Positions 7,474-16,337 are shown, counted from the first letter of the stretch. The stretch: DNA of 64,000 nt from DATFFO01 sp963744905 (GCA_963744905.1 CAVUUV010000007.1:334304-398303); one strand, 5' to 3'. Notes: generated by a model from the letters alone, not told the origin. A program made the numbers and translations.

Positions 7474-9738
7474 ATGCAGACGCAGTGGTTCACCAGCGAC
7501 GACGCCGGAGGTGAAGCGTCAGGGTGGGTCGGTGACGAGCCCTTACTGACCGACTCGCCCCTGTTCGAAGGCCTCAATCCCGCTCAAAGGCAGGCGGTGG
7601 CAGCCACCGAGGGCCCTCTTCTGGTGGTGGCCGGAGCGGGCTCGGGCAAGACCCGGGTCCTCACCCATCGGGTGGCTCATCTCATTCGGGATCGCCACGT
7701 GCAGCCCGGCCGAATCCTGGCCATCACTTTCACCAACAAGGCCGCCAACGAGATGAAGGAGCGTGTGGCGGGGCTGGTGGGAGGAGCCAGCCGGTCGATG
7801 TGGGTCTCGACCTTCCACTCCGCCTGTGTGCGGATACTGCGCAGGGAGGGTCACAGGTTGGGCTACCGGTCCGGTTTCTCGATATATGACGAGGCCGACT
7901 CGGTGCGGCTGATGACCCAGGTGATCAAGGACCTCGACCTCGACACGAAGAGATTCCCGCCCCGATCGGTCAAGGCCACCATCTCGAATGCCAAGAACGA
8001 GCTGGTCGACTACGAGTCCTTCGCCCATAGGGGGGAGGGCTTCTATCACGAGCAGGTGAGCGACATCTACCGCCTCTACCAGCAGCGGCTCCTGGAGGCG
8101 TCGGCCATGGATTTCGACGACCTGCTGATGATCACCGTCGAGCTGATGGGTGCCTTCCCCGATGTGGTGAGCCAGTACCGGGACCGGTTTCGCTATGTGC
8201 ACGTGGACGAGTATCAGGACACCAACCGGGCCCAGTACGTCCTGGTCAAGGAGCTGGTGGCAGAGCATCGCAACCTGTGTGTGGTCGGTGACGCCGATCA
8301 GTCCATCTACGGATGGCGGGGTGCGGACATCCGCAATATCCGGGAATTCGAGCAGGACTTCCCCGATGCCCGGATCGTGATACTCGATCAGAACTATCGC
8401 TCCACCGAAACCATCCTTCAGGCCGCCAACGCCGTCATCGACAACAACACCGGGCGCACTCCCAAGAACCTGTGGTCGGATCGGGGTGCCGGCGAGTCCA
8501 TCGTCCGCTTCGAGGCCGAGGACGAGCACGACGAGGCGGGGTTCGTGGCCGATCAGGTCGATGCTCTGATCGACGAGGGGTTCAACCCAGCCGACATCGC
8601 CGTCTTCTACCGCACCAACGCCCAGTCCCGGGTCCTGGAGGACGTGTTCGTGCGGAGGGGTATCGGCTACACGGTGGTCGGGTCGGTCAAGTTCTACGAG
8701 CGCAAGGAGATCAAGGACGCCCTGGCCTATCTGAGGGTGCTGGTGAACCCGGCCGACCAGGTGGCGGTCAAGCGGATCATCAACGAGCCCAAACGGGGCA
8801 TAGGCGCCACCACCATCGGCCATGCGGATCGCTTCGCCGACGCTCAGCGCATCACTTTCATGGAGGCGCTGCGCCGGGCGGACGAGATCGGGGCGCTCAA
8901 CTCCAGGGCTCAGAACAACATCGCCGAGTTCGTGGCCCTGATCGACCAGTTGGGGGAGTCGGTCGCCATCGGGGGGATCTCCGGTGCAGTGGGCGCCGTG
9001 CTCGACGAGACCGGCTATGTGGCGGCGCTGGAGGCCGAACGCTCCATCGAGGCGATGGGGCGGGTGGAGAACCTGCGCGAGCTGCAGTCGGTGGCAGCCG
9101 AGTTCGAGGAGTCCAACGAGGGGGCCGTGATCGGAGATCAGCCCTGGGACGATATGGAAAATCAGCGTCGCCTGGGGGTGTTCCTGGAGACCACGGCGCT
9201 GATCAGCGACGTCGACGAGTGGGAGGAGGGGGGAGGGGCGGTGACACTGATGACCCTCCACACGGCCAAGGGCCTCGAGTTTCCGGTGGTGTTCATCGTG
9301 GGGATGGAAGATGGCGTGTTCCCGCACATGCGCACCCTGGGCGAGCCCCAGGAGCTGGAGGAGGAGCGACGGCTGGCATATGTGGGGATAACCCGGGCCA
9401 TGGACCGGCTCTACCTCACCTCCGCCTGGAGCCGGATGCTGTATGGAAGCACCAACTACAACCCGGTGTCACGCTTTCTGGGAGAGATCCCCCCCGGGTT
9501 GATGGAGAAAGCGGCCAAACGGGCCCGACGCGCCTCGTCGGAGAGCGCCGCCGGCAATCGGGCCACGGTGTCTCCGGCCGAGATCGAGCAGGGCGACCGG
9601 GTGCGCCACGACAAGTGGGGCCTGGGAACGGTGCGCGAGGTGATCGGAACAGGCGATCGGGCCGAAGCCGAGATCATGTTCGACACCCAGGGCAAGAAGC
9701 GTCTCTTGCTGTCCTGGGCGCCTCTCGAGAAGGCGTGA
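7474..9738 (+). CDS. pcrA: ATP-dependent DNA helicase PcrA/UvrD
   Basis: A 754-residue superfamily 1 3'-5' helicase used in excision repair, replication restart and transcription-coupled repair. It shows the Walker A motif AGAGSGKT at about residue 50, motif Ia with AITFTNKAANEM, motif II DEYQDTN, motif III GDADQSIYGWRGA, and motifs V and VI (LHTAKGLEF, YVGITRAMDRLY). The last about 50 residues form the Tudor-like tail with GDRVRHDKWGLGTV, which in PcrA contacts RNA polymerase. The start follows a -10 box directly, so the mRNA is probably leaderless. Confidence 0.95.
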   Translation: MQTQWFTSDDAGGEASGWVGDEPLLTDSPLFEGLNPAQRQAVAATEGPLLVVAGAGSGKTRVLTHRVAHLIRDRHVQPGRILAITFTNKAANEMKERVAGLVGGASRSMWVSTFHSACVRILRREGHRLGYRSGFSIYDEADSVRLMTQVIKDLDLDTKRFPPRSVKATISNAKNELVDYESFAHRGEGFYHEQVSDIYRLYQQRLLEASAMDFDDLLMITVELMGAFPDVVSQYRDRFRYVHVDEYQDTNRAQYVLVKELVAEHRNLCVVGDADQSIYGWRGADIRNIREFEQDFPDARIVILDQNYRSTETILQAANAVIDNNTGRTPKNLWSDRGAGESIVRFEAEDEHDEAGFVADQVDALIDEGFNPADIAVFYRTNAQSRVLEDVFVRRGIGYTVVGSVKFYERKEIKDALAYLRVLVNPADQVAVKRIINEPKRGIGATTIGHADRFADAQRITFMEALRRADEIGALNSRAQNNIAEFVALIDQLGESVAIGGISGAVGAVLDETGYVAALEAERSIEAMGRVENLRELQSVAAEFEESNEGAVIGDQPWDDMENQRRLGVFLETTALISDVDEWEEGGGAVTLMTLHTAKGLEFPVVFIVGMEDGVFPHMRTLGEPQELEEERRLAYVGITRAMDRLYLTSAWSRMLYGSTNYNPVSRFLGEIPPGLMEKAAKRARRASSESAAGNRATVSPAEIEQGDRVRHDKWGLGTVREVIGTGDRAEAEIMFDTQGKKRLLLSWAPLEKA

Positions 9739-9741
9739 GTC

Positions 9742-9782
9742 TGTGAACGGTTTTTCGGCCTGCGGCCTCGAAACCGTTCACA
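9742..9782. terminator. Hairpin between convergent genes, likely bidirectional terminator
   Basis: TGTGAACGGTTT at 9742-9753 pairs with AAACCGTTCACA at 9771-9782, and an inner GGCC/GGCC extends the stem with three mismatches. It lies between the ends of pcrA and the nitroreductase gene. The outer arms, including flanking GTC and AAG, recur in the hairpin at 47584-47624, so this is also one member of a short repeat family. Confidence 0.6.
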
Positions 9783-9785
9783 AAG

Positions 9786-10301
9786 TCACCACCGATCCCA
9801 GTGCACCACGTCTTCGAAAGGGCGGCGTTTCGGGTGCTGCAGGGGGTGCATGGGGCGATCCGCCGGGTAGCCCAGCGCCATCAGCCAGGCACAAAAGTGG
9901 TCCTCGGGGAAGCCCAGGATGTCCCGGGCCAGGTCCTGGTCGGTCACCGAGGAGTGACCGCTCCCGATGCCGAGATCGGTTGCGGCGAGAGCGATGCTCA
10001 TCGTTGCCTGGCCCAGGTCATACTGGATCGATTCGCGGGTGCGGGCTTTGTCGGCATCGGGGGCGATGAGGGCGACCGTCGCCGCCGATCGGGCCACGTG
10101 GCCGGCGTTCTTCCACACCCGCGACAGCCTCTCCAGTTGGGCCCGGTCGGTGCAGACCACGAAGTCCCACCGCTGGGAGTTCATCGAAGAGGGGGTGCGC
10201 CGGGCCGCCTCCAGGATCCTCCTCAGGTCGTCCTCGGGGATGGGGCGGTCCTCGTAGGTTCTCACGTTCCGGCGGGATTGAATCGTGTCCCAGGTTTCCA
10301 T
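9786..10301 (-). CDS. Nitroreductase family flavoprotein
   Basis: A 171-residue FMN-dependent nitroreductase fold. The N-terminus has the family pattern IQSRRNVRTYEDRPI, followed by AARRTPSSMNSQRWDF, where the Arg and Ser residues bind FMN, and a C-terminal MALGYPADR segment. The substrate cannot be told from sequence. It is the last gene of the minus-strand half of the ectoine locus, about 40 bp after the diaminopropionate-lyase-like gene, so it may be cotranscribed; whether it has a role there is unproven. Confidence 0.85.
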   Translation of the reverse strand: METWDTIQSRRNVRTYEDRPIPEDDLRRILEAARRTPSSMNSQRWDFVVCTDRAQLERLSRVWKNAGHVARSAATVALIAPDADKARTRESIQYDLGQATMSIALAATDLGIGSGHSSVTDQDLARDILGFPEDHFCAWLMALGYPADRPMHPLQHPKRRPFEDVVHWDRW

Positions 10302-10338
10302 CTAGATCAGCTCTCTTCGTTGTGGATCGGTGGCCGTC

Positions 10339-11403
10339 CTACGGGGCCGACATTTCGGGGAGGGCCCTCTCTGAGAGGACGGCCAGGACCCGGCTCGTAT
10401 CTTCCAGGCCGAGGGTAGGGCGATCGGCGTTGATGACGGCCGCCACACCGGCGCCTCCCGAAGGGGTGGTGGCCAGGCCATGGGCCTCCAGGAGCTGTGC
10501 AGCCTCGTCCGCCTCGGCGTCGGAGATAGTGACGAAGTAGTCCGCCAGCCGCGCCAGAACGGCCAATGCCAGATGAGAAGGCTCCTTGCAGTCGAGGCGA
10601 CCCATCGTGGAGGGAGGGCCGTCGGATCGGACGGGCTCACCGGCGTCGACGCTCTCCAGGAGCGCCCGGGCGCTCTCGGGCTCCACAACCACGATCACGG
10701 GTGCATTCCCCCAACAGGACCGGAAGTAGGCGGCCAGGGAGGCGGCCAAGCCCCCGACCCCGGCCTGGAGGAAGATGTGGGTGGGCGGGTGATCGATCTG
10801 AGCGGCGGCCTCATGACCGACCACCAGATAGCCTTCCATCACCTGGCGGGGGATTCGTGAGTAGCCCGGCCAGGAGGAATCGGACAGTAGCCGCCATCCG
10901 TGCTCCTTGGCAGCCACCTCGGCGGCGGCCATGCTGTCCTCGTAGTCGGCGCCCTGTCTGATCACCTCGGCGCCGGCATCTCGCAATCGATCGGCCAGGC
11001 TCTCGGGCACGTTCTGGCTGACATAGATCACCGATCTGGCTCCGAACAACGCCGCGCCAACCGCCACGGACAACCCGTGGTTCCCTGCACTGGCGGCGAC
11101 GTAGGTCACCCCTTCCAGCTTTCTGGTCGAAGTCGAGGCTGCCTCCCGGGCGATGACGTAGGCCGCTCCCAGTGCCTTGAAGCTCCCCAGTCCCATCCGG
11201 TTCCGCTCGTCCTTGAGCCACAGTCGGGCGATTCGTGCTGATGCGGCCAGCCCCGGCGCATCGACCAGCGGGGTGGGCTTTGCCTCGGGGCACCGTTCCA
11301 GAAGGGCCAGCACCGGGCCCGGGTCGGTGCTGACTTCCTGGTGGTCCAGTCCCGGCAGCGGACCCAGGCCGTCAGGTCGGTAGGGGTTGGTCAAGACACG
11401 CAC
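10339..11403 (-). CDS. Diaminopropionate ammonia-lyase-like PLP enzyme
   Basis: A 354-residue fold-type II PLP enzyme close to 2,3-diaminopropionate ammonia-lyase. The Schiff-base lysine is in GSFKALGAAYV, the phosphate-binding region reads SAGNHGLSV, and LLSDSSWPGYSRIP matches the segment that carries the Asp assigned to the L-isomer in the E. coli enzyme. The residue before GNHG, an Asp used on the D-isomer there, is Ala here. The start is taken as GTG 11403, fourteen bases past the eutB stop; an upstream GTG would overlap eutB. In the ectoine locus the natural substrate is probably a diamino acid such as 2,4-diaminobutyrate or its 3-hydroxy form, but this is inference. Confidence 0.8.
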   Translation of the reverse strand: MRVLTNPYRPDGLGPLPGLDHQEVSTDPGPVLALLERCPEAKPTPLVDAPGLAASARIARLWLKDERNRMGLGSFKALGAAYVIAREAASTSTRKLEGVTYVAASAGNHGLSVAVGAALFGARSVIYVSQNVPESLADRLRDAGAEVIRQGADYEDSMAAAEVAAKEHGWRLLSDSSWPGYSRIPRQVMEGYLVVGHEAAAQIDHPPTHIFLQAGVGGLAASLAAYFRSCWGNAPVIVVVEPESARALLESVDAGEPVRSDGPPSTMGRLDCKEPSHLALAVLARLADYFVTISDAEADEAAQLLEAHGLATTPSGGAGVAAVINADRPTLGLEDTSRVLAVLSERALPEMSAP

Positions 11404-11416
11404 ACGCTCACCTATG

Positions 11417-12400
11417 TCACAGAGTCGGCGCCGGATCTCCCGCCAGCAGGCCGGCAACGTGTTCGGGCTCGGCGTTGGCGCCGCTGATGATGACCGCCAC
11501 CGGTCCCTGCAACGGCTCGAGGGTCCCGCTTAGCAGGGAGCCCACCCCGACCGCGCCGGCGCCTTCGGCGACCAGACGGTGCCGTTCGAACAGGAACCGC
11601 ATGGCGTCCCATATGACCGCCTCGTCCACCAGCGCCACCCTGGAGGACAGCGAGGCAACGAGCTCGAAGGTGAAGCGGTTGTCCAGGCCGATGCCGCCGC
11701 GCAGAGAGTCGGCCAGAGTCTCCTCTTCGGGGACTTCGATCGGATGACCTGCTTCGAGGCTCATGGCCATCATCGGTGCCCGGGTCATCGACACGCCGAC
11801 GGTTTCCGCTCCCGAGCCTGCGGCTTCCAGACCCGTTGCCACGCCCGCCAGGAGACCGCCTCCCGACAACGGTACGAGGACGGTGGAGACGGTGGGAAGC
11901 TCCTCGGCGATCTCCACCCCGATGGTCGCCTGCCCGGCGATCACATCCGGATCGTCGAACGGGTGGACAAATGTCAGACCTCTATCGCGGGCGATCTCCT
12001 GGGCCCGGTCGAGCGCCTGACTCTGAGAGTCGCCTACCACTTCGCGGTCGGCGTTCAGGTCCAGCAGGGCCGAGAGCTTCCCCGCCGGGACGCCGCTCGA
12101 AACGCATACGGTGGCCGGGATACCCAGCCGACGGGCCACATAGGCCACGGCCCGGCCGTGATTGCCCGTAGAGGCCGTCACCACGCCGCGTGCCCGCTCC
12201 TTCTCGGTGAGGGCCAGGATCTTCGAGGCCGCTCCTCTCACCTTGAAGGTGCCGGTGGGCTGGATCGACTCCAGTTTCAGGAAGACCTCCACTCCAAGCC
12301 GGTCCGACAGTGGGAGCGAAGCGACCAAAGGCGTGCGGACCGCGACTGTGGCCACGCGCCGGCGGGCGGCGGCGACGTCGATGTCAGTTTTCGATGACAT
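11417..12400 (-). CDS. eutB: EutB, threonine dehydratase-like hydroxyectoine utilisation enzyme
   Basis: A 327-residue fold-type II PLP enzyme of the threonine/serine dehydratase family. The PLP lysine is in GTFKVRGAASK (about residue 57), ASTGNHGRAV binds the cofactor, and the glycine loop is VPLSGGGLLAG. In known ectoine/hydroxyectoine clusters, EutB with EutC and EutA handles the hydroxyl group of hydroxyectoine-derived intermediates. Here it overlaps eutC by 17 bases, which supports EutB over a plain biosynthetic IlvA; it also lacks the IlvA regulatory domain. No eutA is present. Confidence 0.82.
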   Translation of the reverse strand: MSSKTDIDVAAARRRVATVAVRTPLVASLPLSDRLGVEVFLKLESIQPTGTFKVRGAASKILALTEKERARGVVTASTGNHGRAVAYVARRLGIPATVCVSSGVPAGKLSALLDLNADREVVGDSQSQALDRAQEIARDRGLTFVHPFDDPDVIAGQATIGVEIAEELPTVSTVLVPLSGGGLLAGVATGLEAAGSGAETVGVSMTRAPMMAMSLEAGHPIEVPEEETLADSLRGGIGLDNRFTFELVASLSSRVALVDEAVIWDAMRFLFERHRLVAEGAGAVGVGSLLSGTLEPLQGPVAVIISGANAEPEHVAGLLAGDPAPTL

Positions 12401-13352
12401 CGCCCACGCCGCGGGATCGAGCCCTGGTCACGGTCAGGCTGGCTATTGCCGTGTCCTGGGCCCCGGTGCCGGTGAGGTCGCAGATGGTGATCTGATCTTC
12501 CCCGCTGCGTCCGGGATGACGTCCGGACACGACGTCACCCAACTCGACGAGAGTGGCCGGATCGAAGCCCTCCGTCACGGCGGCGCGGCCCTCTCCCAAG
12601 CGGACGCTCTGGGCGATGGAGTCGACTACCACCAGATCGGCGCCGGCCAGTACGCCCTCGCCCAGCTCCCGCTTGTGCTCGGCGTCCGCTCCCACCGCGG
12701 TGATGTGCATACCGGAATGGAGGTGGGATTCCTCGATGAGCCCGTCGACGGCAGGTGTGGCCGTAACCACGATGTCGGCTTCGGCCACCGCCTCCTCGAT
12801 CGATTCAGCGTTGTGGCCGCCCACCGCATCGGCCAGTGTTTGGGCCTGTTCCGGTCGTCTGGCCCAGATCGCAACCGATTCGACCTGGCGAACCATCCGC
12901 AGGGCCTCGATCTGGTAGCGGGCCTGAGCCCCTGCTCCAAGCACCGCCACCCGAGCAGGGTCTGCCCCGCCCAGGTGACGGGCGGCGACTGCCCCCGCCA
13001 ATCCGGTGCGGAGATCGGTCAGATATCCGTTGTCGAACAAGGCGGCAAGGGGGATACCTGTCTCCGAATCGAGGACCATCATGAAACCACCCAGGCTGGG
13101 CAGGCCCCGCTGTGGATTGTCGAAGAACCCGGTCGAGACCTTGATGGCCATCCCCTCGTATCCCGGCAGATAGGCGGACTTGACGTCCACCTCACCGTTG
13201 TGATCCTCCACATCGAGTCGCATGATCGGAGGCATCACCACCGAACCGTCGCTGATCAGGGGATAAACCGCCTCGATGGCGGCCAACTCCTCTCTGCCCA
13301 TCCCCACCAGGCCGCGGATCGTGTCCTCGGTGAGGATGGAGAGTTGGGCCAT
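12384..13352 (-). CDS. eutC: EutC, ornithine cyclodeaminase-family ectoine utilisation protein
   Basis: A 322-residue member of the ornithine cyclodeaminase/mu-crystallin family with a Rossmann NAD(P) motif VAVLGAGAQARYQ near residue 135 and the conserved substrate region MPPIMRLDVEDHNGEVDVKS. The AYLPGYEGMAIKVSTGF stretch is typical of the EutC branch. In this family the enzyme is an NAD(P)-dependent imine or keto-acid oxidoreductase. The start ATG overlaps the stop of the upstream PLP-lyase gene as TGATG, and its end overlaps eutB, so the genes are tightly coupled. Confidence 0.85.
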   Translation of the reverse strand: MAQLSILTEDTIRGLVGMGREELAAIEAVYPLISDGSVVMPPIMRLDVEDHNGEVDVKSAYLPGYEGMAIKVSTGFFDNPQRGLPSLGGFMMVLDSETGIPLAALFDNGYLTDLRTGLAGAVAARHLGGADPARVAVLGAGAQARYQIEALRMVRQVESVAIWARRPEQAQTLADAVGGHNAESIEEAVAEADIVVTATPAVDGLIEESHLHSGMHITAVGADAEHKRELGEGVLAGADLVVVDSIAQSVRLGEGRAAVTEGFDPATLVELGDVVSGRHPGRSGEDQITICDLTGTGAQDTAIASLTVTRARSRGVGDVIEN

Positions 13353-14533
13353 CAGACCGCCGCCAGCGCCTGGTCGAGATCGGCGATCAGATCGTCCGGG
13401 TCTTCGATTCCGGCTGAATAGCGGATTAGCCCTTCGGGGATTCCCAGGGCCTTTCTCTCCTCGGCGGTGCACTCGACATGGCTGGAGGTGGCCGGCGGCG
13501 CGACGATGGTCTCGACTGCGCCCAGATTGGCAGCGGCGTGGGCCCGCTCGATGGCGGGGATGAACTTCCGGACGGCTTCGAAGTCGCCCCGCAGGCCGAA
13601 GCTGAGCATCCCGCCGAAGCCTCGCATCTGGCGGGCGGCCACATCGTGGAGAGGATGCGTCTCGAGTCCCGGGTAGTTGACCCTGGTCACGGCCGGGTGG
13701 GAGACGAGGTGTCGGGCCACGGTCATTGCATTCGAGTTCTGGCGCTCGATGCGCAGATGCAGCGTCTTCATTCCCCGGAGGAGAAGATACGCCGCCATGG
13801 GATGGAGGGTGGCGCCGTTGATCTCCCGATAGGCGTACACCCTCTCGACCAGGTCAGCTCGTCCCACTACCACTCCGCCCAGGGCATCGGCATGGCCGCC
13901 CAGGTACTTGGTGGCGGAGTGGACTACCAGATCGGCTCCGAGAGCGAGAGGGTTCTGATTGATTGGAGTGGCGACCGTGTTGTCGACGACCACGACCGCA
14001 GCGGTCTTGTGGCCGGCCAGGCTGAGCCGCTCCAGATCCAGGATCTTCAGGGTGGGATTGGTGGGGGTCTCCAGGTAGAGGAGGTCACAGCCCCGACCCA
14101 CCTCGGCCTCGATCTGATCGTGGTCATCGGTGTTGCACACCGTCACCTCCACTCCCCAGTGGGGCAGGAACTGCGAGAAGAGGCGGTTGGTGCCGCCGTA
14201 GGTGTCCTTGACCGAAACCACCCGACCACCGGGGGAGAGCAGGGCGAACAAGGTGTCGGAGATGGCGGCCATTCCGGTGGCGGCGGCGGTGGCGGCCTCA
14301 CCACCCTCCAGCACCCGTATCTTCTCCTCGAAGGCGGCCACGGTCGGGTTGGTGTTGCGGCCGTAGATGTGGCCCGGCTCCCGACCCAGGGCCACGTCAC
14401 CCCAATGGGCCACGTCGTCGTAGCCGTATGAAACGCTGTGGACGACTGGTACCTGGGTGTGCTCACCCTGCAGGGCTCGTCTCTCTCCCGCCCAGACGGC
14501 CAGGGTTCCCCTTCCCAGGTCTTCAGAGCTCAT
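13352..14533 (-). CDS. Cys/Met metabolism-type PLP lyase (cystathionine gamma-synthase/lyase-like)
   Basis: A 393-residue fold-type I PLP enzyme. It has the family features YGRNTNPTV (about residue 57), ATGMAAISDTL, the YLETPTNPTL strand, VDNTVATP, and the PLP lysine in HSATKYLGGHADALGG at about residue 205. Relatives perform gamma-elimination or gamma-replacement on homoserine derivatives. It sits first in the minus-strand operon of the ectoine locus and is coupled to eutC by a TGATG overlap. I infer that it may act on a gamma-amino acid such as 2,4-diaminobutyrate, where gamma-elimination would release ammonia. A role in methionine metabolism cannot be excluded from sequence. Confidence 0.82.
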   Translation of the reverse strand: MSSEDLGRGTLAVWAGERRALQGEHTQVPVVHSVSYGYDDVAHWGDVALGREPGHIYGRNTNPTVAAFEEKIRVLEGGEAATAAATGMAAISDTLFALLSPGGRVVSVKDTYGGTNRLFSQFLPHWGVEVTVCNTDDHDQIEAEVGRGCDLLYLETPTNPTLKILDLERLSLAGHKTAAVVVVDNTVATPINQNPLALGADLVVHSATKYLGGHADALGGVVVGRADLVERVYAYREINGATLHPMAAYLLLRGMKTLHLRIERQNSNAMTVARHLVSHPAVTRVNYPGLETHPLHDVAARQMRGFGGMLSFGLRGDFEAVRKFIPAIERAHAAANLGAVETIVAPPATSSHVECTAEERKALGIPEGLIRYSAGIEDPDDLIADLDQALAAV

Positions 14534-14545
14534 CGGACTCTCCTC

Positions 14546-15214
14546 TCAGATCAATGGTCGGGTCAGGTAGTCGTTGAATCGGGTCAGGAGCATGCTCATG
14601 TGCTTGCTGCGTATCTCGGCCAGGTGGCCCGAGGACGAGCCTTCCAGCGCCTCGATGCACTCGTCCACTTCGTCCAGCATGATTCCCAACTCCTCTTCCC
14701 AGTCCATCTCGGGGAGCAGTTGGACCCATACCCGGGCGGTTTGACGAAACAGACGGTCCGAGATCAGCCGCAGGGGCCGGTTGGCGATGGTCTCCAGCAG
14801 AGTCTCGTGGAGCCGGTTGTACAAAGCGCCCATCGCCCGGGCGTCTCGGGTGTCGCGAGCGGCTTCGATGTCGGCACGGAGTGAGTCGAGGTCGTCGATG
14901 ATGCCAGCAGGGACGGGAGTGATCATGAAGTCGGCGATCAGTTCGGACAGCTTTATCCGGAGCGAGTAGACGTCTCTCATCTGCTTGAGATCAACGGTGG
15001 ATACCGAAGTCCCGCCTCCTTGCTGGCGCGTCACCAGGCCGTCGACGCGCAACATGGTGAGGGCCTCCCGCACCGGGGTGCGGCTGACTCCGAACTGTTC
15101 GGCCAGCGTCTGTTCCCTCAGCGGAGCGCCGGGGGGCAGGTCCAGGAGGCAGATCTGTTCTCGCAATGCTTCGTATATGCCGTCGGCGGTATGCCGCGGA
15201 CCGGTAGGCGCCAT
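14546..15214 (-). CDS. GntR/FCD-family transcriptional regulator of the ectoine locus
   Basis: A 222-residue regulator. The N-terminal winged helix (about 5-70) shows the GntR pattern DGIYEALREQICLLDLPPG and FGVSRTPVREALTMLR. The C-terminal all-helical FCD domain has the conserved Asp/His metal-ligand type residues (YNRLHETLLE and later His). Known ectoine clusters usually use EnuR, a MocR-type GntR with an aminotransferase domain, so an FCD member is a different solution. It lies 12 bp before the PLP-lyase gene and diverges from ehuB. The ATG at 15214 has GAGAGAGGG at good distance; another ATG lies two codons upstream. Confidence 0.85.
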   Translation of the reverse strand: MAPTGPRHTADGIYEALREQICLLDLPPGAPLREQTLAEQFGVSRTPVREALTMLRVDGLVTRQQGGGTSVSTVDLKQMRDVYSLRIKLSELIADFMITPVPAGIIDDLDSLRADIEAARDTRDARAMGALYNRLHETLLETIANRPLRLISDRLFRQTARVWVQLLPEMDWEEELGIMLDEVDECIEALEGSSSGHLAEIRSKHMSMLLTRFNDYLTRPLI

Positions 15215-15304
15215 GTCCATCCCTCTCTCGGCCGGGTGATCCTGGACCCGGGCGGTCGGCCCGGACACAATATCGCGTTGTGGCGTACTTCGCATCCGCT
15301 CTGT

Positions 15305-15328
15305 ATCCATAAAGAATTCATACTGGAT
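15305..15328. promoter_or_regulatory. Palindromic operator candidate in the GntR/ehuB intergenic region
   Basis: A 24-bp imperfect palindrome runs from ATCCA to TGGAT around a central GAATTC. It is an AT-rich island in the roughly 200-bp gap between the divergent regulator and ehuB genes. FCD-GntR proteins bind palindromes of this size, so it is a good candidate for the site that controls both halves of the locus. Confidence 0.45.
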
Positions 15329-15422
15329 TCGGAGCGCATCTTCTCGGGATACCCGCTACGGTCGTCGAATCGGACCAGTCCCCGACTGAGCCGGATGACC
15401 CGACCGATAGGGAGGAAGACCT

Positions 15423-16337
15423 GTGAGAACGAGGACGATACGACTGTTGGCGACGCTGGCGGTGTTGGCGCTGGTGGTGGCCGCCTGTGGAGGTGGGGGG
15501 ACGACCGAGGAGACGACCGGCGGAAGCTCCGACGGTGGCAGCGCCACTACGGCGGGCGATTCCGGTGGCCTGCTCGCTCAACTGCAGGAGTCCGGCAGCA
15601 TCAACATCGGCATCGCCAACGAGGTTCCGTATGGATACGAGGACGAGGACGGCAATCCCACCGGCGAGGCGCCCGAGGTGGCCAAGGCAGTGCTGGCGAA
15701 CCTGGGCATCAACGACGTCAATGCGACCGTGGTCGAGTTCGGCACTCTGATTCCCGGGCTTCAGGCCGGCCAGTTCGACATGATCGCCGCAGGTATGTTC
15801 ATCACTCCCGAGCGTGCCCAGCAGATCATCTTCTCCGACCCCGACTACTGCGTGTCGGAGGCGTTCGCGGTGAAGGAAGGCAATCCGCTCGACATCAGCG
15901 ACTATCAGTCGGTGATCGACTCCGGTGCCAAGATCGCCGTGCTGGGCGGAGCGGTCGAGGAGGGGTACGCGAGTGACATCGGTGTGCCCGACGACCAGAT
16001 CACCCGCTTCGACGACGTCGGTGCCCAATACGACGCCCTGGAGGCGGGACGGGTGGACGCCGTCACCGGCACGGCCCTGACGGTCAACACCCAGGTCGAC
16101 GCCCGCGAGGGGCTGGAGGCCACCGATGGGTTCTTCCCGGTCGTGAACGGGGTGGAGCAAGTCGGTTGCGGCGGCTACGGCTTCCTCGACCAGGGACTGC
16201 GCGACGCCTTCAATGACGAGCTGCACAAGCTTCAGGCCGACGGCACGGTGGAGGACATCGTCACCGGCTTCGGCTTCGCTCCCGCCGACGTCCAGAAGGC
16301 CGAGAGTCTGACGGCCGAAGAGCTGGCCAACCCCTGA
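15423..16337 (+). CDS. ehuB: EhuB, ectoine/hydroxyectoine ABC transporter substrate-binding lipoprotein
   Basis: A 304-residue family 3 solute-binding protein. The N-terminal signal has a lipobox ending in VVAAC (about residue 22), followed by a Gly/Ser/Thr-rich tether. The GEAPEVAKAVLANLGI segment, PGLQAGQFDMIAAGMFI and later GGAVEEGYASDIGV match the EhuB branch rather than general amino-acid binders. The protein would bind ectoine and hydroxyectoine outside the membrane. GTG start with GGGAGGAAG eight bases upstream. A strong hairpin separates it from ehuC, consistent with higher expression of the binding protein. Confidence 0.9.
   Translation: MRTRTIRLLATLAVLALVVAACGGGGTTEETTGGSSDGGSATTAGDSGGLLAQLQESGSINIGIANEVPYGYEDEDGNPTGEAPEVAKAVLANLGINDVNATVVEFGTLIPGLQAGQFDMIAAGMFITPERAQQIIFSDPDYCVSEAFAVKEGNPLDISDYQSVIDSGAKIAVLGGAVEEGYASDIGVPDDQITRFDDVGAQYDALEAGRVDAVTGTALTVNTQVDAREGLEATDGFFPVVNGVEQVGCGGYGFLDQGLRDAFNDELHKLQADGTVEDIVTGFGFAPADVQKAESLTAEELANP

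Noticed and set aside
9786..10301. Nitroreductase as an essential ectoine pathway enzyme
   Set aside because: It follows the lyase gene on the same strand, but nitroreductases are not part of known ectoine routes and a 37-bp gap separates them; kept only as a neighbour.
11417..12400. Calling the gene ilvA (biosynthetic threonine dehydratase)
   Set aside because: It lacks the regulatory domain and is embedded with eutC in the ectoine locus, so EutB is better supported.
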